Source of the DNA: Temperatibacter sp965603205
Lineage (GTDB): Bacteria; Pseudomonadota; Alphaproteobacteria; Sphingomonadales; Kordiimonadaceae
Assembly (NCBI GenBank): GCA_965603205.1
Contig: CBFDCC010000012.1
Coordinates: 16,273-80,272 of the forward strand
Length of the DNA: 64,000 nucleotides
Reading direction: 5' to 3'
The translations under genes were made by a program, and so were the position numbers. Of the stretch, positions 43,495 through 52,765 are shown piece by piece (the first letter of the stretch is position 1; every line of letters starts with the position of its first letter). Under the pieces are notes generated by a model. It made no database searches, was not told the origin of the DNA, and saw only the letters and a list, made by a program, of their open reading frames with translations.

Positions 43495-44274
43495 ATGAGT
43501 TTTGAAACTATATTACTAGATATTCACGGCAATGTTGGTGTGATTACTTTAAATCGCAAAGAGGCGCTAAATGCCTTAAACTCCCAACTGGTCGCAGAGG
43601 TTGGGCAAGCCCTTCTTGGCTTAGAAGCTAATGATGAGATCGGGGCCACCATTATAACAGGTAGTGAAAAGGCTTTTGCTGCGGGTGCTGATATTAAAGA
43701 GATGGCTGATAAATCCGCCTCTGATATGATTGTTGAAGATTTCTTTGGTGATATTCAAACACTCTTCACACAACAAATTAAAAAACCTGTCATTGCGGCT
43801 GTAGCGGGTTACGCGCTTGGTGGTGGCTGCGAACTAGCCATGATGTGTGATTTCATCATTGCCGGTGAAAATGCAAAATTTGGCCAGCCTGAAATTAAGC
43901 TAGGTGTTATTCCTGGCATTGGTGGCACGCAGCGTCTAACTAGGCTTGTCGGCAAATCAAAGGCAATGGACATGATCCTAACGGGACGCATGATGGACTC
44001 AGGCGAGGCAGAGCGCGCGGGTCTTGTTAGTCGCGTCGTACCAACAGAGGACTTGAACGATCAAGCAATAGAAGTTGCGCGCGCTATCGCGGACCTATCT
44101 AGACCTTCTGTCGCCATGGCAAAAGAATGCGTGAATCGGGCATTAGAGACCTCACTTAGTGAAGGATTGCTGTTTGAGCGTCGTTCTTTCCACTCTTTAT
44201 TTGCCACAGAAGACCAAAAAGAGGGCATGGCAGCCTTCTCAGAGAAACGTAAGCCTCACTTCAAAAACAAGTGA
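43495..44274 (+). CDS. Enoyl-CoA hydratase
   Basis: A 259-aa crotonase hydrating 2-enoyl-CoA in beta-oxidation. GSEKAFAAGADIKEMA and VAGYALGGGCELAM form the oxyanion hole, with one catalytic Glu in the latter, and FGQPEIKLGVIPGIGGTQRL supplies the second catalytic Glu. It sits between the mutM unit and rpsT, an arrangement conserved in alphaproteobacteria. It is distinct from the crotonase of the catabolic operon. Confidence 0.92.
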   Translation: MSFETILLDIHGNVGVITLNRKEALNALNSQLVAEVGQALLGLEANDEIGATIITGSEKAFAAGADIKEMADKSASDMIVEDFFGDIQTLFTQQIKKPVIAAVAGYALGGGCELAMMCDFIIAGENAKFGQPEIKLGVIPGIGGTQRLTRLVGKSKAMDMILTGRMMDSGEAERAGLVSRVVPTEDLNDQAIEVARAIADLSRPSVAMAKECVNRALETSLSEGLLFERRSFHSLFATEDQKEGMAAFSEKRKPHFKNK

Positions 44275-44470
44275 GTATAGACATAAAAAGCGCCCAAAGA
44301 ATATCAACTTGCAATCGCATGGCTAGCTCATGCACATTTCCTTGTTGACCTTATGGGTGAAGCGGTTTATAGACCCGTCCAAATGATCTACTACTTTTAA
44401 AAGTATGATCTACTGAAATTTAAGGGCCCCACATAGACGTGAGGTTTAAACTAGTTACAAGGTTGATATA

Positions 44471-44734
44471 ATGGCTAATAATTTACAAGCTAAGAAACGC
44501 ATTCGTCAAAATGAACGTCGTGCAGCAATTAACAAAGCACGCGTAAGCCGCATTCGCACATTCATCCGCAAGGTTGAAGAAGCTCTAGAAGCTGGCGTTA
44601 AGACAGATGCTGGCGAAGCACTTAAAGCAGCACAGCCAGAAATTATGCGCGGTGTTACAAAAGGTGTTTATCACAAGAAAACAGCCTCACGCAAAATTTC
44701 TCGTCTAGCGGCGCGCGTTAACGCTCTCGCTTAA
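44471..44734 (+). CDS. rpsT: 30S ribosomal protein S20
   Basis: An 87-aa, very basic helical protein. MANNLQAKKRIRQNERRAAI and KKTASRKISRLAARVNAL are diagnostic of S20, which binds 16S rRNA early in 30S assembly. It lies directly upstream of the dnaA regulatory region, as in many alphaproteobacteria. The ~200-base leader (44275-44470) contains TACTTTTAAAAGTA, a palindrome. Confidence 0.96.
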   Translation: MANNLQAKKRIRQNERRAAINKARVSRIRTFIRKVEEALEAGVKTDAGEALKAAQPEIMRGVTKGVYHKKTASRKISRLAARVNALA

Positions 44735-44741
44735 CAGCAAA

Positions 44742-44818
44742 CATAAAACCAGCATAAATCTCGTTGCATTCGCAAAAAGCGCTTAAATAAAACGAGACCG
44801 ATTCGCTGGCATTTTATG
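44742..44818 (+). terminator. Extended bulged stem-loop after rpsT
   Basis: CATAAAACCAGC (44742-44753) pairs with GCTGGCATTTTATG (44805-44818) with a 2-base bulge, and inside it TCTCGTT (44759-44765) pairs with AACGAGA (44791-44797). It lies 7 bases after the rpsT stop and may be a structured 3' end. There is no classical U-tract. Confidence 0.45.
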
Positions 44819-45370
44819 AAAGAATCTTTCAAAGCTGCACATGATTTGTGTGGCTTTGTTTATTTCAGGCATCTACCTCAAGAACAAATCAGGCACACTT
44901 TATTAACGGCTTCCTGCCGATAACTACATATAGTGGGTCAAGTATTATTATTGCCTAATACCCCACTAAATTTTGTTAAAAGTGACTCTAATCTATTGCA
45001 GCCACATGAGTGCGCATGTAATTTCATCATCAAGCGACGACAGACGATATTTCTCCTACGGGCACCCTTTAATACTCAGCCCTCTTTTTTTAAGGTAAAT
45101 ATCATCGTCTAAGTCTATTTGAAATTAGAAACTAAGAGTTTTGGCCTTTTAATTTCATATCAGATGCGGACCGTCGATTACCATAGTAAGGGACTATTTG
45201 ACAGCATCACGCGCGTTGCTGACAAGAGCCTTTTTGTTGTAAATCACAAAGGCAAGCAAGACGTTATTACCTGCTGTGGTTAAAATACTATTTGTATTGA
45301 TTAAAAAACAAAGAAATATGCGCCTTTGAACTAGCGCAACATAACAATACGAGATTAGGAGCTTAACAAA
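44819..45370. promoter_or_regulatory. dnaA upstream region
   Basis: About 550 bases without a gene. I see CcrM-type GANTC sites at 44822-44826 and 44984-44988 (a third, 44800-44804, lies in the stem-loop just upstream) and one DnaA-box-like TGTGGTTAA at 45275-45283. An inverted GCCTTT/AAAGGC flanks about 45228-45252. dnaA transcription in alphaproteobacteria is often GANTC-methylation dependent. No clear cluster of consensus DnaA boxes is present, so origin function is not supported. Confidence 0.45.
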
Positions 45371-46786
45371 ATGGTGGCTAAAGGGGGGATCCTTTCAGAA
45401 GAAATTTCTGAGCAGACATCACAAAATACAAATACTACAGATAGCTATGCATGGACACGAGTCTGTGAAAAGTTCCGTAGTGAATTTGGTGATCAGGCCT
45501 ATGAAACATGGGTTGGGCAACTGGATTATGTCGGTGTAGATGCTGGCCAAGCCAATTTAACGGCGCCGACTAAGTTTGTCCGTGATTGGATACAGCGTCA
45601 TTACGCACCCCGTCTTAAAGACTTTCTCACAAGTGAAAATGCCGACATCCATGATGTAGCCATTCGTCTGAGTCATGGTAAAACCCGTGTTAAAACCGCA
45701 AGTGAAGTAGCCACCTCTAGTAAGGTGATAAACACCACCCGCAGCAAAGGTGGTTTAATCGAAGGCTCAGCGCTGGATAACCGCTATAGTTTTGATAGTT
45801 TTGTTGTAGGCAAGTCAAATGAATTGGCTTACGCCGCTGCTAAACGCATTGCCGAGAGCGATGATGTGCCTTTTAACCCCTTGTTTTTACATGGTGGTGT
45901 AGGGCTGGGCAAAACCCATCTTATGCACGCAATCGCGTGGGAGACAATGCGCTGCAATCCAGAGAAAAAAGTTGTTTATGTATCTGCTGAGAAATTTATG
46001 TTTGAATTTATCGCAGCCCTGCGTTTCAAGGACACACATGCTTTTAAGCAAAAGTTTCGTAATGTTGATTTGTTAATGGTGGATGATGTTCAGTTCATCG
46101 CCAACAAAGACAGTACCCAAGAAGAATTTTTTCATACATTCAACGCACTGGTGGATAATCGCTGTCAGGTGGTGATTACCGCTGATCGCTCCCCCACAGA
46201 TCTTGAAGGTATCGAAGAACGGATTATATCTCGTCTTGGCTGGGGCCTTGTTGCTGATATTCATCCAACGGACTATGAGTTGCGCCTCGGCATCCTGCAA
46301 TCAAAGGCTGAGACTAAGCGAAATATCATTGTACCTGCCGAAGTTTTAGAATTTCTTGCCAAGCGCATCACATCAAACGTGCGCGAGCTAGAAGGCGCTT
46401 TAAACCGCGTGATGGCCTACGCTGAGCTTGTTGGGCGTCCTATTACTATGGAAATGACCCGTGATGTCCTACAGGACCTTATTCGCGCCAATGACCGTAA
46501 ATTAACCATTGATGAGATTCAGCGCACTGTGGCGGAGTATTTTAATCTACGTCTGGCTGAGATGCTATCGGAGCGCCGCGCACGCAATATTGTCCGTCCG
46601 CGCCAGATTGCCATGTATCTGTGCAAACGGATGACCAGTCGCAGTTTACCAGAGATTGGACGTAAATTTGGTGGTCGTGACCATACCACCGTTATGCACG
46701 CTGTGCGCAAGATTGAAGATCTATGTCGCAGTGATAGCCAAATTGATGAAGATCTCACACGATTAACACGCCAATTAGAAGGCTAA
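45371..46786 (+). CDS. dnaA: Chromosomal replication initiator DnaA
   Basis: Binds DnaA boxes and opens the origin. Its 471 residues comprise domain I (about 20-90), a linker, an AAA+ domain with Walker A GGVGLGKTHLMHA (about 175-187) and Walker B LLMVDDVQFI (about 233-242), and the DNA-binding domain with signature GRDHTTVMHAVRKI (about 435-448). AGGAG lies 9 bases before the ATG. dnaN follows after 387 bases. Confidence 0.97.
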   Translation: MVAKGGILSEEISEQTSQNTNTTDSYAWTRVCEKFRSEFGDQAYETWVGQLDYVGVDAGQANLTAPTKFVRDWIQRHYAPRLKDFLTSENADIHDVAIRLSHGKTRVKTASEVATSSKVINTTRSKGGLIEGSALDNRYSFDSFVVGKSNELAYAAAKRIAESDDVPFNPLFLHGGVGLGKTHLMHAIAWETMRCNPEKKVVYVSAEKFMFEFIAALRFKDTHAFKQKFRNVDLLMVDDVQFIANKDSTQEEFFHTFNALVDNRCQVVITADRSPTDLEGIEERIISRLGWGLVADIHPTDYELRLGILQSKAETKRNIIVPAEVLEFLAKRITSNVRELEGALNRVMAYAELVGRPITMEMTRDVLQDLIRANDRKLTIDEIQRTVAEYFNLRLAEMLSERRARNIVRPRQIAMYLCKRMTSRSLPEIGRKFGGRDHTTVMHAVRKIEDLCRSDSQIDEDLTRLTRQLEG

Positions 46787-46806
46787 GTTGTTTTCAAATT
46801 ATTAGG

Positions 46807-46832
46807 AGGCGCTCTTTTGGGCGCCTTTTTTA
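46807..46832 (+). terminator. Terminator of dnaA
   Basis: AGGCGC and GCGCCT pair around an 8-base loop, followed by TTTTTTA. Confidence 0.85.
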
Positions 46833-47173
46833 TTGGCCTAGAACGCCTAGTTTCAGCCGAGAGAACACCAACAGAGCGACTCCGCAGAAACTCTATGGAT
46901 TAACCCCAAAATTACCCCTAGAATCAACTATAAAAAATCAGGGTAAAAAAATATCGAAAAACTCCATTTTTTGGTTGGTTTATCCGCTCAGTACGCTATT
47001 GTCATATTTGAATGCTGGTCATGAGGAAGGGTACTAGGATTTAAGGGGAAAATAACAGCTTTTTTATCGCTTTATTTATGTGGTAAAGCCAAGCCAAACT
47101 TATACTCTTAAACCTACCTTATTTAAGTCTCTCAAGGCCTTAACTGAACACTGGAAATCAAGAAGAAGATCCG
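46833..47173 (+). promoter_or_regulatory. dnaN upstream region
   Basis: A gap of 341 bases, AT-rich in its central part (46900-46985), with runs of A and T and no gene or RNA recognised. It presumably carries the dnaN-recF-gyrB promoter. No consensus DnaA box was found. Confidence 0.4.
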
Positions 47174-48289
47174 ATGAAAGTAACCATAGAACGCAGTACG
47201 CTCTTAAAAACTCTCGGGCACGTTCAATCTGTTGTTGAACGTCGCAATACTATTCCGATTTTATCAAATGTCATGATCGAGGCTGAAGGGAGCGGAATCT
47301 CACTCACAGCCACCGATCTAGATATCGCCATCATAGAGCATGCTGATGCTACCGTCGAAACCCCTGGTTCTACGACGGTCCCAGCCCATACCCTATTTGA
47401 TATCGTGCGTAAGTTACCTGATGGATCTGAGGTTCAGCTAGAGCTAGAAGACGGCGAACGTCTAACGGTAAAAGCAGGTCGTAGTCGCTTTACACTAGCC
47501 TGTTTACCGCGTGATGATTTCCCTGTGATGAGCGAGGGTGAATTGCCGCACCGTTTTGAACTGCCCGCTGCAGAATTAAAGCGTCTAATCGACAAGGCGC
47601 GCTTTGCAATCTCTACCGAGGAAACGCGTTATTACCTCAATGGTATTTACCTGCATGTAGCCGACGGTGAAAATGGTGCACGCCTCCGCGCTGTGGCAAC
47701 GGACGGTCACCGTCTTGCCCGTGTCGAGCAGGATGTGCCTGATGGTGCTACTGGTATGCCAGGTATTATTATACCGCGTAAAACTGTTGCTGAGATTCGT
47801 AAGCTTATCGATGAGTGTGAAAGCAACATCGCTATTGCACTATCTGATACAAAAATTCGTTTCACTTATGATGGCTCTACTGTCACCTCAAAGCTAATTG
47901 ACGGTACCTTCCCTGATTACACCCGTGTAATCCCAGAAGGTAACGATAAGATGCTAGAGATCGACCGCAAAATATTTGCCGAAGCGGTTGACCGTGTATC
48001 CACAATCTCTAGCGACAAAACACGCTCTGTGAAAATGTCACTAGGCAGCAACACACTGACCCTGTCTGTGAACAGCCCAGATAGTGGTAGTGCAACAGAG
48101 GAACTCGCTGCGGCTTATGAGTCTGATGCTTTGGATGTTGGCTTTAACAGTCGTTATCTGCTGGATATCTTAGCCCAGGTTGAAAGCGAAACCGTTCAAG
48201 TGTTAATGGCAGACCCAAGCGCGCCAACAATCTTACAAGACATCGCCGATGAAGGTGCCTTGTATGTGTTGATGCCCATGAGGGTTTAG
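47174..48289 (+). CDS. dnaN: DNA polymerase III beta sliding clamp
   Basis: A 371-aa ring-forming processivity clamp with three repeated domains of about 120 residues. It begins MKVTIERSTLLKTLGHVQ and contains RNTIPILSNVMIEA, YYLNGIYLHV, VATDGHRLARVE and the C-terminal VLMPMRV, the last being part of the peptide-binding pocket. recF and gyrB follow on the same strand. Confidence 0.97.
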   Translation: MKVTIERSTLLKTLGHVQSVVERRNTIPILSNVMIEAEGSGISLTATDLDIAIIEHADATVETPGSTTVPAHTLFDIVRKLPDGSEVQLELEDGERLTVKAGRSRFTLACLPRDDFPVMSEGELPHRFELPAAELKRLIDKARFAISTEETRYYLNGIYLHVADGENGARLRAVATDGHRLARVEQDVPDGATGMPGIIIPRKTVAEIRKLIDECESNIAIALSDTKIRFTYDGSTVTSKLIDGTFPDYTRVIPEGNDKMLEIDRKIFAEAVDRVSTISSDKTRSVKMSLGSNTLTLSVNSPDSGSATEELAAAYESDALDVGFNSRYLLDILAQVESETVQVLMADPSAPTILQDIADEGALYVLMPMRV

Positions 48290-48357
48290 GGCGTTTTAGC
48301 CAGCGATAAAACAAAAAATACTGCGGCAATTTCTATCTAAAGGGCTAAAAAGAGAGT

Positions 48358-49593
48358 ATGGGTGCCTCAATGGATAATCTAACCAGTTCGACCGCCGCAG
48401 TATCCACCTTAACGCTCACGGATTTTCGTAGTTACAAAAATCTAAAACTATCCCTGAGCGGTAATGCAGTACCCATCGTGCTTACGGGTGCAAATGGGGC
48501 GGGTAAAACAAATATACTGGAAGCCATAAGCTTCCTTTCGCCCGGTCGGGGGTTACGTGGTAGTGCGCTAGGGGAAATCACCCATTTTGAGCACGACAAT
48601 ATGAGCAAGCCCCAAGAGCAAACAAAGGTTTGGGGTGTAGCCGCCACAATGAGTGTAGATGGTGATGATATCAGACTGGGCACAGGCCTTGATCCAAATG
48701 TCACTGGAAACGCGAAACGGCTGGTTAAAATTGATGGTGTAATGGCGAGCAGTTCAAACGAACTAGGCCGTGTTGCTGCTATCAGCTGGTTAACCCCACA
48801 AATGGACAGATTGTTCATTGAGGGCGCATCCAGCAGGCGTCGATTTTTAGATCGCTTGGTATTGGGCCTTTATCCAGACCATAGCAGACAGGTCGGGGCT
48901 TATGAGCGAGTGATGCGGGAAAGAAACCGCCTCTTCGCTGACAAAGGAATAGGGGCAGATGGCGCGTGGTTAAGCGCACTAGAAGCCCAAATGGCAGAAC
49001 ATGCTGTTGCAATAGCGCTGGCGCGCATCGATTTTACCAGTCAACTGGCGGGTCAAATCGAAGAAGCGGACAAAAAAGCTACCGCTCTTAGCGACACTGG
49101 TGAAGCCATATTCCCAAAGGCGCTGATGGCGCTGGATGGGTGGTTAGAGAATATGCTTTTAGGCGATATGCCCCCTGTTGAGGTGGAGGAAGCTTATAAG
49201 CAAGAGCTAAAATCTGTACGCAGCCATGACGCGGCGACAGGCAGAGCGCAAATTGGGCCGCATAAGACTGATCTATTAGTCACACACGCACCCAAGGCAA
49301 TGCCAGCGGATGTTTGCTCAACGGGAGAACAAAAGGCCCTACTGATAGCGCTTATATTAGCCAATGCTCGGTTAAAGCAAGCACTAACAGGGACGCCGCC
49401 ATTGATGTTGTTGGATGAAATAGCCGCACATCTGGACGAGCGGCGCAGGGCGGCACTATTTGAGGCACTTACCGACATTGGCGGTCAGTGCTGGATGACA
49501 GGAACAGACCGGTCATTATTTTCAGCGCTGGAAGGTGTTGGTGAATTTTTTGAAGTGGCAAATGGCAACGTTACGCCATCTGACATAGAATAA
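48358..49593 (+). CDS. recF: DNA replication and repair protein RecF
   Basis: An ABC/SMC-like ATPase that loads RecA at gaps. Its 411 residues include LTLTDFRSYKNLKLSL, Walker A LTGANGAGKTNILEAIS, the LSPGRGLRG block, the signature region CSTGEQKALLIALILA and Walker B PLMLLDEIAAHLDERRR. ATG 48358 follows GAGAG; ATG 48370 is an in-frame alternative. Confidence 0.95.
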   Translation: MGASMDNLTSSTAAVSTLTLTDFRSYKNLKLSLSGNAVPIVLTGANGAGKTNILEAISFLSPGRGLRGSALGEITHFEHDNMSKPQEQTKVWGVAATMSVDGDDIRLGTGLDPNVTGNAKRLVKIDGVMASSSNELGRVAAISWLTPQMDRLFIEGASSRRRFLDRLVLGLYPDHSRQVGAYERVMRERNRLFADKGIGADGAWLSALEAQMAEHAVAIALARIDFTSQLAGQIEEADKKATALSDTGEAIFPKALMALDGWLENMLLGDMPPVEVEEAYKQELKSVRSHDAATGRAQIGPHKTDLLVTHAPKAMPADVCSTGEQKALLIALILANARLKQALTGTPPLMLLDEIAAHLDERRRAALFEALTDIGGQCWMTGTDRSLFSALEGVGEFFEVANGNVTPSDIE

Positions 49594-49638
49594 TAGCCCT
49601 GCATTATAGCAAGGCAACAAGAAAGAGATACGTTGGTT

Positions 49639-52077
49639 ATGAATGATCAAGTCACTGATGCTGTTGAAGGCGAAGAAGAATACAGTGCGGATTCGATTAA
49701 GGTCCTAAAAGGCCTAGATGCAGTTCGCAAACGCCCTGGCATGTATATTGGCGATACTGAAGATGGTTCAGGTCTGCACCATATGGTGTTTGAGGTTTCA
49801 GATAATGCTATTGATGAAGCGCTGGCTGGTCACTGTGACCTTGTCACCATGACACTTAACCCTGACGGTAGTTGCTCTATTACCGATAACGGGCGCGGTA
49901 TCCCTGTTGATATTCACGAAGAAGAAGGCGTGTCCGCTGCACAGGTGATCATGACCCAATTGCACGCTGGTGGTAAGTTTGACAATAACAGCTATAAAAT
50001 ATCAGGCGGCTTACACGGCGTTGGTGTTTCTGTTGTAAATGCACTTTCTGATTGGTTAGAGCTGCGTATTTGGCGTGATGACAAAGAACATTTCATTCGT
50101 TTTGAAAACGGTGAAGCTGTTGAGGATCTTGTGGTGGTTGGCCCCGCCCCGGGCAAAAAAGGCACCGAGGTTACCTTTATGCCTGCTATCAGCACATTTA
50201 AAGAAATAACCTTTAGTTTTGATAAGCTTGTGCATCGTTTCCGTGAGCTTGCTTTTCTTAACTCTGGTGTGCGTATCCAACTGATTGACAAACGCCATAG
50301 TGACGTTGAGGATGTAGAGCTATTCTACGAAGGTGGCATAACATCTTTTGTTGAGTATCTTGATCGCTCGAAAACAAGCATCATCTCTGAGCCGATCACA
50401 ATTGTCGGCGAGAAGGAAGATATCATCACAGAGGTGAGTTTACAGTGGAATGACAGCTATCATGAGAATGTGCTGTGTTTCACCAACAACATCCCACAGC
50501 GTGATGGTGGTACTCACTTAGCCGCTTTCCGTGCATCACTAACCCGTACAATTAATAACTATCTCAATGACAGTGGCATTGCTAAAAAATCAAAAATATC
50601 AGTCTCTGGCGATGATGCGCGTGAGGGCCTAACGGCTGTTGTGTCCGTTAAGGTGCCTGATCCTAAATTCTCTAGCCAGACCAAAGACAAACTTGTCTCG
50701 TCAGAGGTGCGTCCTGCCGTTGAGGGCACAATGAACGAAAAGCTAACCGAGTGGTTTAGCGAGCATCCAACCGAAGCAAAATTAATTATTTCAAAGATCA
50801 TTGATGCAGCCTCTGCCCGCGAAGCAGCGCGCAAAGCACGTGAGCTAACGCGCCGTAAAGGCGTGCTGGATATGGCGAGCCTGCCAGGCAAGCTAGCCGA
50901 TTGTCAAGAGCGTGACGCATCAAAAGCTGAACTGTTCATCGTGGAGGGCGACTCAGCTGGTGGTTCTGCAAAGCAGGGCCGTAACCGTAAAAACCAAGCC
51001 ATCCTACCGCTTAAAGGTAAAATCCTGAATGTGGAGCGCGCGCGTTTTGACCGTATGCTGCAATCTCAGGAAATTGGCACGCTCATCACAGCGCTCGGCA
51101 CGGGTATTGGCCGCGATGACTTTGATTTAGAGAAATTACGCTACCATAAAATCATCATCATGACCGATGCGGATGTTGATGGCGCGCACATTAGAACGCT
51201 GCTGCTAACCTTCTTCTATCGTCAAATGCCAGAGCTATTTGACAATGGTTATCTCTATATCGCACAGCCACCACTTTATAAAGTATCGCGCGGCAAATCA
51301 GAGGTATATCTAAAAGACGATAGTGCGCTGGATGAATATCTATTAAACGCAGGCACCTCAGATGTTGTTCTCACCGACGCAACGGGCGCACAGCACGCTG
51401 GCGAAGAGATCAAGCATCTCGCAACAGAAGCCGCAACAGTACGTAATTATCTAAACGCCCTGCCGCAAGGCACCAACCTCAGCCTAGCTGAAACTGTTGG
51501 TCTTTACGGTGGTTTCGATACACAGCTTCAAGGTGATGAGTCTAAGCGCGGTGAGATCGCTGATAAGGTTGCAGCCCGTTTTAACAAGTTAGCAGCATCA
51601 GATGAAGACGCTGGTTGGTCAGGCCGCGCTAATCCTGATGGCGGCTATATTTTTGATCATGAGGTACGTGGTATTACCGACACCTATATCTTTAATCAAG
51701 CAATGACGGACAGCAGTGAGGCACGAGGCCTGCATAAGCATACGGCTAAAATGGCTGAGATGTTCGCAGAACCTGTCACTATTAAGCGCAAGGAAAGCGA
51801 AGAAATCGTCGGCACACCAAGCGAAATGCTATCAACCATGCTAGCCTTTGGTCGCAAGGGTTTAGCAATTCAGCGTTATAAGGGACTGGGCGAGATGAAC
51901 CCTGAGCAGCTTTGGGAAACCACGCTTGATCCTGATGTGCGCTCGCTATTGCGTGTGGATGTTGGCGCGGCTGACACAGCCGATGACATATTCACAAAGC
52001 TGATGGGTGATGTGGTTGAAGACCGCCGTAACTTCATCCAAGACAATGCGCTGAATGTCTCAAATCTGGATGCTTAA
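49639..52077 (+). CDS. gyrB: DNA gyrase subunit B
   Basis: The ATPase subunit of gyrase, introducing negative supercoils. It has a GHKL ATPase domain (VRKRPGMYIGDT, DNAIDEALAGHCD, GGLHGVGVSVVNALS), a transducer domain and a Toprim domain (FIVEGDSAGGSAKQGRNR; TDADVDGAHIRTLLL). The C-terminal QRYKGLGEMNPEQLWETTLD completes it. ATG 49639 is chosen (812 aa); TTG 49633, 5 bases after AAAGAG, is nearly as good. Confidence 0.97.
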   Translation: MNDQVTDAVEGEEEYSADSIKVLKGLDAVRKRPGMYIGDTEDGSGLHHMVFEVSDNAIDEALAGHCDLVTMTLNPDGSCSITDNGRGIPVDIHEEEGVSAAQVIMTQLHAGGKFDNNSYKISGGLHGVGVSVVNALSDWLELRIWRDDKEHFIRFENGEAVEDLVVVGPAPGKKGTEVTFMPAISTFKEITFSFDKLVHRFRELAFLNSGVRIQLIDKRHSDVEDVELFYEGGITSFVEYLDRSKTSIISEPITIVGEKEDIITEVSLQWNDSYHENVLCFTNNIPQRDGGTHLAAFRASLTRTINNYLNDSGIAKKSKISVSGDDAREGLTAVVSVKVPDPKFSSQTKDKLVSSEVRPAVEGTMNEKLTEWFSEHPTEAKLIISKIIDAASAREAARKARELTRRKGVLDMASLPGKLADCQERDASKAELFIVEGDSAGGSAKQGRNRKNQAILPLKGKILNVERARFDRMLQSQEIGTLITALGTGIGRDDFDLEKLRYHKIIIMTDADVDGAHIRTLLLTFFYRQMPELFDNGYLYIAQPPLYKVSRGKSEVYLKDDSALDEYLLNAGTSDVVLTDATGAQHAGEEIKHLATEAATVRNYLNALPQGTNLSLAETVGLYGGFDTQLQGDESKRGEIADKVAARFNKLAASDEDAGWSGRANPDGGYIFDHEVRGITDTYIFNQAMTDSSEARGLHKHTAKMAEMFAEPVTIKRKESEEIVGTPSEMLSTMLAFGRKGLAIQRYKGLGEMNPEQLWETTLDPDVRSLLRVDVGAADTADDIFTKLMGDVVEDRRNFIQDNALNVSNLDA

Positions 52078-52096
52078 GACATAAATATTTCAAGGA

Positions 52097-52130
52097 AAAA
52101 GCCCGGTCATAATTTGATCGGGCTTTTTTT
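52097..52130 (+). terminator. Terminator of gyrB
   Basis: AAAAGCCCGGTCA pairs with TGATCGGGCTTTT around a 5-base loop, followed by a run of T. It can also act on the minus strand for the convergent orphan gene. Confidence 0.9.
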
Positions 52131-52153
52131 GTATCGCACTATTATTTAAACAA

Positions 52154-52696
52154 TTAATCAGGACAAAAATCAGAACTATCCATGAATTTATCATCATCAT
52201 TATCTAATATTTTGTCACCACATGCCGAAGCAATAAATAGAACAGCTAACCCACCAATTATCGCACCACCCCATAAAAGTCCTGTAACTATTGGATTTCC
52301 ATCCTTATCTTTTGCGTCATCACCAGCTAAATAAAACAATCTGCCATCAACACCTTTGCTGATTAGTGGAAGATTGACCACATTGAAACTCTTAAAGCCA
52401 GACTGAGAAAAAGATAAATCCATTAATTTCATTTGGCGTAATTCTTTGAAATTTGTTGAATACTGACCAAATTTACTGCCATAGCCACTATTAAAATTTT
52501 GTCGATATTCAGCCGTCAAACCATATTTAAAACGCTCTTGCTTAGCTTTTACTTTGCCACCACCTAGTGGCATTGAAAAATAAGCGCCCACATATGTATT
52601 ATTGGCCGCCGCGTTTTGACCGTTCGAATAGTCCATTGCTTGCAAAGCAAGACTATTGCATAGACTAACAATCAATATTAAAAATAAAGCTCTCAT
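52154..52696 (-). CDS. Secreted/outer-membrane hypothetical protein
   Basis: I do not recognise this 180-aa protein. It has a signal peptide (RALFLILIVSLCNSLALQA) and amphipathic beta segments suggesting an outer-membrane or surface domain (TYVGAYFSMPLGGGKVKAKQ, FKYGLTAEYRQNF). A C-terminal hydrophobic helix (LLWGGAIIGGLAVLFIASAC, about 142-161) and an acidic tail (DKILDNDDDKFMDSSD) complete it. It is more AT-rich than gyrB and is a single gene between gyrB and ubiV. An extra-chromosomal or recently acquired origin is possible. Confidence 0.7.
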   Translation of the reverse strand: MRALFLILIVSLCNSLALQAMDYSNGQNAAANNTYVGAYFSMPLGGGKVKAKQERFKYGLTAEYRQNFNSGYGSKFGQYSTNFKELRQMKLMDLSFSQSGFKSFNVVNLPLISKGVDGRLFYLAGDDAKDKDGNPIVTGLLWGGAIIGGLAVLFIASACGDKILDNDDDKFMDSSDFCPD

Positions 52697-52765
52697 AAAT
52701 TCATTCCCTCATTATTATAAACCAATAAATAGCACATCTATAAATTGCATAATAAGCAGGTATCG

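Noticed and set aside
44735..45370. Possible replication origin upstream of dnaA
   Set aside because: Only one weak DnaA-box-like site (45275-45283) was seen, and in many alphaproteobacteria the origin is not next to dnaA.
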